From positions 52,860,793 through 52,924,792 of the forward strand of contig OX326961.1 in the NCBI GenBank assembly GCA_946800325.1: 64,000 nt of DNA, written 5' to 3'. Below, in pieces: positions 58,001 through 64,000 of the stretch. The position numbers were made by a program, and so were the translations under genes. Origin of the DNA: Luzula sylvatica. Its lineage: Eukaryota > Streptophyta > Magnoliopsida > Poales > Juncaceae. The notes beneath the pieces are model-generated. The model ran no database searches and was not told the origin of the DNA. It saw only the letters and a list, made by a program, of their open reading frames with translations. The stretch's first letter is position 1; each line of letters opens with the position of its first letter.

Positions 58001-61000
58001 AAACCGCCATTCTACCACCCATTTGATCCAAGATCATGCGACATGGGCAAGTAGGGCAACAAGGCGCGCCTTCTCTCGAACGACGAATATCTAACTGTAT
58101 CTCGTTGACCTATAATTACAATAAAATTAATTTAATTACTTCAAATTGATTTAATATAATTACAATTATATTAATAAAAGATGACATACCATAGATCGCA
58201 AAAGTGGACCACTAGGTCGGAAGCTCAAATCAGGACGACTAATATCGTTGATGATCCACCGTCTCGTTATTCGCCAATACCACCTCATGTAATCCTAAAA
58301 ACATACATACATGATGATCCACCATCTCGTTATTAGAGAACTAATGATTAATTAAATATGATCGAACTAATTAAATTCTGTACCGCTCTAGTGAACACGC
58401 CGTTCAATACGGTATCGTCCTCTCTAACAACATGTGTATCCCGCTGCCCCCAAAAATCCAAGTAACGTGCGATTTGTGTGTTCTTTAATTTCCCACGACG
58501 CGTCATAATCGGGTTTGCAGGGATGTGTTGGCGATAACCAAACTGGAGCATAACCCTGTCTGGTAGGTGCATCTCCGCGGTATTAGAGCATATCAACGGG
58601 ACTTTTGTCATCCAAATCTCCGAACCAACAAAACATGCTGCCGGTAGATTAATCGTAAACTCATCCGTATAAGGACTCCAAGTAATCTGAAAAATACAAT
58701 TGTAATTTAAAAAATTATAAATGAATACAACATGTAAATTAATTTCTTACTTGTTCAGATTGTAGTTTGTCGAACTGATCCGCATAATACGTGACTGTAC
58801 TACCCCTGTTGTTCTCAGTGTACGCGTGATCACCGACAAAGTAGTTCATAAGTGGCAACTGAACAATAGACCCCGGCATATTCATGGTGGGCCGTCCAAT
58901 GGCTAAATGAAACCAAGACCAAATCTACAAAAAAATGAAAAATTGAAAAAATATTAAAAATATTAAAAATATTAAAAAATATGAAAAAATTGAAAAAATT
59001 GAAAAAATATTAAAAATAAAAAAAAATTTGGAAATTACCTGAACGAGGGAGAACCAACCCGATGCCGTAGTTTGCCCAATCTGGCATGCATTTCCTAAAG
59101 ACTTGTACAAATGGCCGAGGATAGCGGCACCCCAGGCATAACTCCCACATTTCTCGAAATCCTCCAAGAAATAAATGTAGTTCATACTCAATCTCCCTTT
59201 CGTGGGATTAGCCAAAGCCATGGAGCCTAGGAAGTACAATATGTAAGCTCGCGTAATTTGATCCCACGTCTCCTCTGTGGGATCATCCGGTAGTCTATGG
59301 AAATTCCTACGCAACCATGGTAACGTGAGACGGTGATCCGCCGGACACGCCCCAAGTAACCGGGTCATCTCGGCTTCTGGGTCATCATCCTTGGTCATGG
59401 CCCTAAACAAGGGATCACCGTCAACTGCGAAACCGGTCAGTAAGGAAACGTCGCGAAGTGTGATCGTCATCTCTCCGTGAGGCATGTGAAAAGTGTTCGT
59501 CTCCGGACGCCACCTCTGAATCAATGCAGCGATGAAAGTCTGATTCAACTGCACGTAAGCACCCCTGGTCGGAAAATAAAATCCCGCTCGCCTCAGTCGG
59601 ACCTCCATCTCAGGAGTCACCATCGTCCAGTGACTCCAATCACGACCACCCTGATGGATCGTCATCGCAGGCTTCTCCGCCTCGTTCGACACATGATTTA
59701 TTTGATCTGTCAGAACGGAAGGATCGATAGGTCCTGGATTTTGCATCTGTAAAAAAATACAAAACATACATTGGTTAAAATCTAAAAAAACAAAATAATT
59801 CACAAAAACACACAAAACATACAAAACATACATTAATTCACAAAAACAAAATAATTCACAAAAACATACAAAACATACATTAATTCACAAAATGGATGAC
59901 ATGATTCATTATTTACAAAAAACACAAAGTACGCGATTTAGGGTCGATGTGTCCCATTATTTACAAAACATACAATACAAAATTAAGTACATAATATCTT
60001 AAAAAACTGGCAATTTAGATTAATTAATCACGATGTTCTTGAGAAAGACGTAATGGGACACAAGTACGCGTAGTGTGACCTCGGACCTTGCAAAAACTAC
60101 ATCTATTGGCATTTCTACCCTCAGCATCCATCTCGGTCCGTTCCCGTTTTTTAACCGGTCTCCCAGCTTTTCTCTTCACGTGACTTGGGGGAAGTAGTTT
60201 TGGTCCTCGAACATTCGGCCAATAACGACGATCAAGAATCACTGGCAATATTTGCTCGTACGTTCTCCTATAAGCTTCAATACGATAGAACGAATCACAC
60301 ATATCATAATAACTCTTGTTTATTTTTCGATAAACCGCTATTACATGACAGCACGGAAGATATTCCAATTGCGGTATTCCGCACGAACATGTGCATTTTG
60401 TTGCCAACTGAACTTCATTTACTAGAATCTCACAACGATTAAAATCATAAAACGCAACACCAAATAACGTACTAGAGTGTTGTGTTATTTGCATATTTGT
60501 ACTGTCGATTTTTCTAGCATGAAGCAATTTTTCAGTATTCAAAGCCAAACGGGTCTTGCTTTCGTGGCTTTGTTGACGTCTCGTAAAAAAATAGGTATTT
60601 AGTCGACCAACGATTTGAGCAACCAACGATCTTATGGGCAAACCTCTAGCACCTTTCAATACACCGTTAAAGCACTCCGAAATGTTGGTGGTCGTAATAC
60701 CCAACCTACGACCACCATCATGTGATACAGCCCATAAAGATTTTGGACCCACGTTTCTATCCAAATATTCAATCACTTCTGGTTGCATCAGTCTCATACG
60801 TTCCAACCGAGTTTCCAGTCCCTCATTTCTTCTTTGAGTGGCCGCTTTCCAAAATAATTCACCCAACGCTTTATTACCAAATTGTTTAGCAATATTTTGT
60901 TGAACATGTCGAATGCAATATCGCATTGCGTGTCCTTGCTCACTCGGGAAAATTGGGTCGATTACTCCTCGATGACCTGACCATCTATCCGTAACTATAC

Positions 61001-64000
61001 AAATTGGTAATCTTTTAGTAATGTAATCTTTTACCCGAACCAAAAACCATTGCCAAGAAGAACTATTCTCATTCTCGACAATTGCAAATGCTACGGGAAA
61101 TATTCCTCGATTTGCATCCATTCCAGTGGCTATTAAAAGAGTACCTAAATACGTCCCATGCAAATGTGTACCATCGACACTCAAAACCGGACGACAGTGT
61201 TGAAAACCTTTAATTGAGGCCCCCAATGCCCAAAACACGCGTTTGAAATGTAAGTTACCCCGACGGCCGTTACCGTAATCAAAATCGACAACGGTACTTG
61301 GATCTCTCATTTGTAACATCTTCATATACGATGGTAAATCGGCATAAGAATCCTCCCATTTTCCATAAATTAAGGCAAGTGCATCCGACCGTGCTTGCCA
61401 TGCAACCTTATAACTAATTTCGATATGATATTCCTTAAAAACGAATTCTTTAATAGTATGAACATTAATAGTTATATCTTGACGTAAATTGGGAAGGATC
61501 ATCAAACAAACGTGTTCGGCATTTAATTGACGATTCTGAGATCCAAGACCAGAATTAACACACGTATGTCCTCCTTTGAATTTAGTAATTTTCCAGGAGA
61601 TTCCAGATTTTGGCACAATTGCACGCAATCTCCACTCACAATCTTGTTGAACACATCGAATTTGATATTCACTTGTATTACTTTTCTCTACTCGAAACTG
61701 GACAAAATTCTTAATCGACCAATCTCTCAATTGGTTTTGCATTTCTTTCTTCGTTGCAAACAATAGCCCGTGCCAAGATTTCTCGGATGACAAATCATTT
61801 TTTTCATCATTGTCGTCATCTCCTTCTTCACATATCATTAAATCGACCCATTCGTCATCTTCAAAAAATTCGGGGATATCCTCCGTCATATTCATTCCAT
61901 TTATCCAGGCCCCGCCTTGACTAGATTCATGAATGACGTAATCAATATCAATTTCGGGAATACTATTTTCACTACTACCGTCGTCTTCCTCCATTTCTTC
62001 TTCTTCTTCTTCTTCTTCTTCTTCCTCCTCCTCCTCCATATCCTCTTCTTCTAATTCTGCGCGACTCTCTGAAGGTACTGAGGGTCCCGCAAATTGTTCT
62101 GATGAACCGGGACGACCCGAATAATATGCAGAATGGTGTCCGAAATCAGACGAATCACCGGGATAATTATAACCAAATGCAGCATCGTTCTGATAAGGAT
62201 TATACTTTGCTCTTTGTTCAACAAACAATTGGTTGCAACCTCCGGTAATATTTCCCATCATCATGCTTAAACTTGAATCACTATTAATTTCAACAATATC
62301 CCAAATCCCTGATTGAAATGGCCAATTCGTTTTCAATATTATATCATACATTTCTGTATTTATTCCAGTGCAATTACGAACCAAATGTATCAAATCCGTA
62401 AAATTACTTCCATTTCGTAAAATTACTAACGTACTTCTACCTCCTTCATAACGGGGTATATTCCCGTCCCTAACAATATTACCGTCCCAAAAAATACAAA
62501 ACGACGCTCCTTCCATGCTAGCACTACAAGTTGTTTTTTTGTACAATTTATTTTCAATTCTTACTTTTTCAAATTATTTATTTGCAATTAAAACCCTAAC
62601 TTCATTCCTATTCTAACCCTAATTTGAATGTAATTTTTGCAATTTAAACCCTACTTTAATTCCTAATTTTATTACACTAAAATATTTTTTGAATTTCAAT
62701 GGCATTTTCGTAATTTCACAAAAAAACTTTGTAATTTCACAAAAAACTTAATTCCTATTTTTATTACACTAAAATATTTTTAAATAATTTTTTGTGTAAT
62801 TCAAACCCTAACTTAAATTATTTATTTGCAATTAAAATCCTAACTTCATTCCTATTCTAACCCTAATTTGAATGTCATTTTTGCAATTTAAACCCTAATT
62901 TAATTTCTAATTTCAATAACATTTTCGTAATTTCACAAAAAGCTTTTTGCAATTTTAATAAAACTTTAAACTTATGATTTAAACCCTAACTTCATCAAAA
63001 CTTCAAATATGAAATATAAATAAGAAAAAAATAACAATACATACCTTAAAATCTGGTTTCTTCACCAAAATCTCACCAAAACTTCAACCAAAACTTCACC
63101 AAAACTTCAGATCCGAAAAGAAGAAAGCAAGAAGACGAAAGGGAAGAAGAAAGGGAAGAAAAAAGAAAAAAGAGGAAGAGAAGAGAGAAGAGAAGGAAGC
63201 GCGGCGGGTTTAGGGTTTCAGAAACATAGGCGGGGTTCCATAGAGCGCTAGGCGCTGAACCATACCGCGCCTTGTGACGTGGCGAGCGTTGGAGAAAAGG
63301 CGCTGAACCATATGCCGCCCGGCGCTAAATCATACAGCGCTTTATTCTAATTACCAATTAATTAGCAACAGGGTGTAATTAATGGTAGATAATTAAAAGC
63401 GGGGAACCATACCTCGCCTTTTACAAAAGGCGCTAAATGGTTCAGCGCAAAATACATTTTCCGAATTTCTTTCAAAAGTTGGTTATTTTGGAAATTTTGT
63501 TTGTAAAGGTGGTTATTTGTGAAAAATTTCCAATCATTTACTTCTCACCTTCAATAGTAGCAAGGTTGTAGTACAGATCAACAATGTTAGGGCATTTGTG
63601 GTAGCACGCGACGGAGCATATCTTCTCTCTGGAGTTCTTCTCGAACAAAGCCTCTGAGGAAATTCCAACTGCATTACGGTCCACGCCACATGTTCTAATG
63701 CAGTCATCGCTCTCGATCCAGTCTGTCAAGCTAGATGCCATCGTTATAGATGTATGGCAACCGTATTCAGTAGATTCTGCATTGGTTGTGCTATCCCAGG
63801 TGCAACGCCTCCCTGATGATGAAATCGAGAATGCGCACAGATCTCGAGGCAGATTCTCGCATATCACACCGCCTGTGGCTGTGCAATTGCATATTAATAT
63901 TATATATCAATTACCAGTTAATTTCATATCAGTATGCATGAATATGTAGCTGGTACGTACCGGAGGACGAAGGAAGAAGAAGAGACAAGGCCACGAGAAG
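52062..64000 (-). CDS. PAR1-family secreted protein, split by an 11 kb transposon in its intron (5' end outside window)
   Basis: Exon 1 (64000-63961, continuing off the window) encodes the end of a signal peptide, LLVALSLLLPSSS. Exon 2 (63878-63549) encodes GGVICENLPRDLCAFSISSS, ESDDCIRTCGVDRNAVGISS and CSVACYHKCPNIVDLYYNLA, the cysteine-rich core of the PAR1 (photoassimilate-responsive) family. Exon 2 ends ATTGAAG before a GTGAG donor. The matching acceptor is at 52286, where GAATATCG continues the frame as EGISMEECKARSSLRARTM, as the family predicts. The frame then gives a Gly/Lys-rich tail ending GSGSLTPP at 52062. The 11.26 kb intron between them holds the Mutator composite. The acceptor of exon 2 has two in-frame options 6 nt apart (63878 or 63872). 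Function of the family is unknown; the proteins are secreted. Expression may be impaired by the insertion. Confidence 0.85.
52510..52518 (+). repeat. 9 bp target-site duplication, left copy
   Basis: AATCATTTA immediately before the left TIR at 52519; an identical copy follows the right TIR at 63532-63540. It dates the whole 11 kb as one net insertion at this site. Confidence 0.93.
52956..55015 (-). CDS. Plant mobile domain (MAIN/PMD-like) protein in MULE copy A
   Basis: Five exons (55015-54308, 54193-54020, 53955-53653, 53563-53459, 53378-52956) join to 570 codons, all phase 0 with GT-AG introns. An acceptor-like TTTTTTACAG directly precedes the ATG, suggesting a non-coding first exon. Motifs of the plant mobile domain are clear: LRRAGFYFPTRGAYVQLNQT, ALIQRWRPETNTFHMPHGEM, TITLRDVSLLTGFAVDG and SWFHLAIGRP. 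Later come YTDEFTINLP, DRVMLQFGYRQ and YMRWYWRITRRWI. The C-terminal 100 residues are Gly/Ser/Tyr-rich and low-complexity. PMD proteins include host MAIN and MAIL1, which affect gene silencing and meristem integrity, and many transposon-borne relatives. Role within the element is unknown. The frame is undamaged. Confidence 0.88.
55293..57243 (-). pseudogene. MULE transposase of copy A, 5'-truncated
   Basis: Identical in frame to residues from about 181 to the end of the copy B transposase, including the DDE region, SWIM finger and zinc knuckle. The first 180 residues and the native promoter are missing. Upstream of SENSIPEIDIDY the frame runs into the left TIR of copy B and can be read from an ATG at 57338 inside that TIR. 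A short unrelated leader (MVQRKIHFPNFFQ) would then be fused. Substitutions against copy B include I for V in PILSVDG and E for Q in RHVEQN. The catalytic residues are intact, so it might give a shortened protein, but I call it broken. Confidence 0.85.
57687..59746 (-). CDS. Plant mobile domain (MAIN/PMD-like) protein in MULE copy B
   Basis: Exons 59746-59039, 58924-58751, 58686-58384, 58294-58190 and 58109-57687 repeat the copy A gene exactly, giving 570 codons. I found no substitution in its coding part compared with copy A except one near 58038 (GATCATGCGACA against GATCATGAGACA), which changes one residue. The start again follows TTTTTTACAG. It lies only 277 bp downstream of the transposase stop, so it either has a short promoter there or shares a transcript with the transposase. 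Confidence 0.88.
60024..62516 (-). CDS. MULE transposase, apparently intact (copy B)
   Basis: A single open frame of 830 codons from ATG 62516 (MEGASFCIFWDG). Residues 1-110 form the N-terminal region common to plant MULE transposases. An acidic Glu run follows at about 157-180. A FAR1/WRKY-like zinc module comes next, with CVQQDCEWRLRA and KFKGGHTC. The MULE catalytic domain has D448 (LSVDGTHL), D510 (IVTDRWSGHRG) and E614 (NISECFNG), spaced 62 and 104 residues as expected. A SWIM finger (CTCSCGIPQLEYLPCCHVIA) and a CCHC knuckle (CSFCKVRGHTTRTC) close the protein. It cuts and moves the element by binding the TIRs. No stop or frameshift is visible. An upstream TTG reading (MYKK-type) is not a plausible plant start. 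Confidence 0.93.
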   Translation of the reverse strand: MEGASFCIFWDGNIVRDGNIPRYEGGRSTLVILRNGSNFTDLIHLVRNCTGINTEMYDIILKTNWPFQSGIWDIVEINSDSSLSMMMGNITGGCNQLFVEQRAKYNPYQNDAAFGYNYPGDSSDFGHHSAYYSGRPGSSEQFAGPSVPSESRAELEEEDMEEEEEEEEEEEEEEMEEDDGSSENSIPEIDIDYVIHESSQGGAWINGMNMTEDIPEFFEDDEWVDLMICEEGDDDNDEKNDLSSEKSWHGLLFATKKEMQNQLRDWSIKNFVQFRVEKSNTSEYQIRCVQQDCEWRLRAIVPKSGISWKITKFKGGHTCVNSGLGSQNRQLNAEHVCLMILPNLRQDITINVHTIKEFVFKEYHIEISYKVAWQARSDALALIYGKWEDSYADLPSYMKMLQMRDPSTVVDFDYGNGRRGNLHFKRVFWALGASIKGFQHCRPVLSVDGTHLHGTYLGTLLIATGMDANRGIFPVAFAIVENENSSSWQWFLVRVKDYITKRLPICIVTDRWSGHRGVIDPIFPSEQGHAMRYCIRHVQQNIAKQFGNKALGELFWKAATQRRNEGLETRLERMRLMQPEVIEYLDRNVGPKSLWAVSHDGGRRLGITTTNISECFNGVLKGARGLPIRSLVAQIVGRLNTYFFTRRQQSHESKTRLALNTEKLLHARKIDSTNMQITQHSSTLFGVAFYDFNRCEILVNEVQLATKCTCSCGIPQLEYLPCCHVIAVYRKINKSYYDMCDSFYRIEAYRRTYEQILPVILDRRYWPNVRGPKLLPPSHVKRKAGRPVKKRERTEMDAEGRNANRCSFCKVRGHTTRTCVPLRLSQEHRD
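62517..63221 (-). promoter_or_regulatory. Transposase 5' region of copy B
   Basis: About 700 bp of AT-rich DNA between the transposase ATG and the right TIR motif cluster. AACCCTAA and TTTGCAATTAAAACCCTAA phrases recur (62576, 62644, 62811, 62829, 62891), as do CACCAAAACTTC repeats (63065-63107). An AG-rich leader lies at 63118-63200. Likely promoter and 5' UTR; no coding frame. Confidence 0.5.
63222..63440. promoter_or_regulatory. Reiterated GGCGCTGAACCAT motifs in and beside the right TIR
   Basis: Variants of GGCGCTGAACCAT occur near 63251, 63299 and, in reverse, 63431. Partial copies (GGCGCTAAATCAT, GGGGTTCCAT, GCGGGGAACCAT) lie between them. The left TIR has matching copies (GCGCTGAACCAT, ATGGTTTAGCGCC, ATGGTTCAGCGCC). 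The clustering near the transposase promoter suggests transposase-binding or regulatory repeats; this is inference. Confidence 0.5.
63532..63540 (+). repeat. 9 bp target-site duplication, right copy
   Basis: AATCATTTA immediately after the right TIR, identical to 52510-52518. It begins 8 nt inside the PAR1 intron, counted from the splice donor at 63548. Confidence 0.93.

Larger units (their letters stand above)
57244..63531 (-). mobile_element. Mutator-like element, complete copy B
   Basis: A 6288 bp element bounded by left TIR 57244-57487 and right TIR 63294-63531. The TIRs are about 238 bp, inverted and nearly identical, and start GGAAATTTTTCACAAATAAC. It encodes a transposase (minus strand, next to the right TIR) and a plant-mobile-domain protein (minus strand, next to the left TIR). 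On its right it is followed by the AATCATTTA duplication. On its left is TTTTCACTA from copy A. TIR length, 9 bp duplication and transposase type all fit the Mutator superfamily. Confidence 0.93.

Noticed and set aside
60024..62546. Longer transposase starting with TTG at 62546
   Set aside because: Plant nuclear genes do not normally start at TTG; the first ATG at 62516 matches family N-termini.

Overview
This is nuclear DNA from a flowering plant, almost certainly a eudicot. Coding regions are split by short GT-AG introns. The proteins are plant-type: EXPA12-like expansins, a CHX cation/H+ exchanger, a PPR protein, HOS1, PDX2, a SWIB protein and a PAR1-family protein. The space between genes is very AT-rich and packed with plant transposons. 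I cannot name the species; several intergenic repeat styles would fit an asterid, but that is a guess.

Layout. 1-11.5 kb: two alpha-expansin paralogues with the same exon plan, on the + strand about 8 kb apart. They are separated by a copia-like LTR, a 1.25 kb tandem duplication, an AT microsatellite, SINEs and a Helitron end. 11.5-21.6 kb: transposon debris around one intronless gene for an unrecognised membrane protein (15322-15909). 21.6-26.2 kb: a CHX17-19 clade exchanger (+) facing a small mitochondrial-type PPR gene (-). 29.8-34.5 kb: a HOS1-like gene (-) and PDX2 (+) diverge from a 441 bp shared upstream region. 36.9-39.1 kb: a tandem array ending in a Helitron-like terminus. 39.6-40.3 kb: a small SWIB-domain gene. 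42.2-42.9 kb: a truncated LINE and a SINE inserted at the same target. 44.2-46.4 kb: a seven-exon alpha/beta-hydrolase (-). 46.4-52.0 kb: direct repeats, a MITE and a foldback Helitron-like pair. 52.1 kb to the end: a PAR1-family gene (-), with an 11 kb Mutator-like composite inside one intron.

The most striking structure is that composite (52519-63531), flanked by the 9 bp duplication AATCATTTA. It holds one complete element (57244-63531) with long terminal inverted repeats. That element carries an apparently intact transposase and an apparently intact five-exon plant-mobile-domain gene. It also holds a second copy (52519-57243) that stops abruptly inside the transposase gene. The two copies are almost identical. 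The simplest reading is that the element inserted into another copy of itself and that recombination between the two right-hand terminal repeats then removed the distal remnant. All of it lies 8 nt inside the splice donor of a host intron.

Other unusual features: several MULE-type MITEs share a GGGAAATTATAC-like end (one in a CHX intron, one ending at a TATA box). A pair of 469 bp foldback units has oppositely oriented loops. One expansin has a GC-AG intron. The HOS1-like protein ends about 250 residues earlier than Arabidopsis HOS1. All gene models were assembled by eye from splice signals and reading frame; none has been checked against transcripts or databases.
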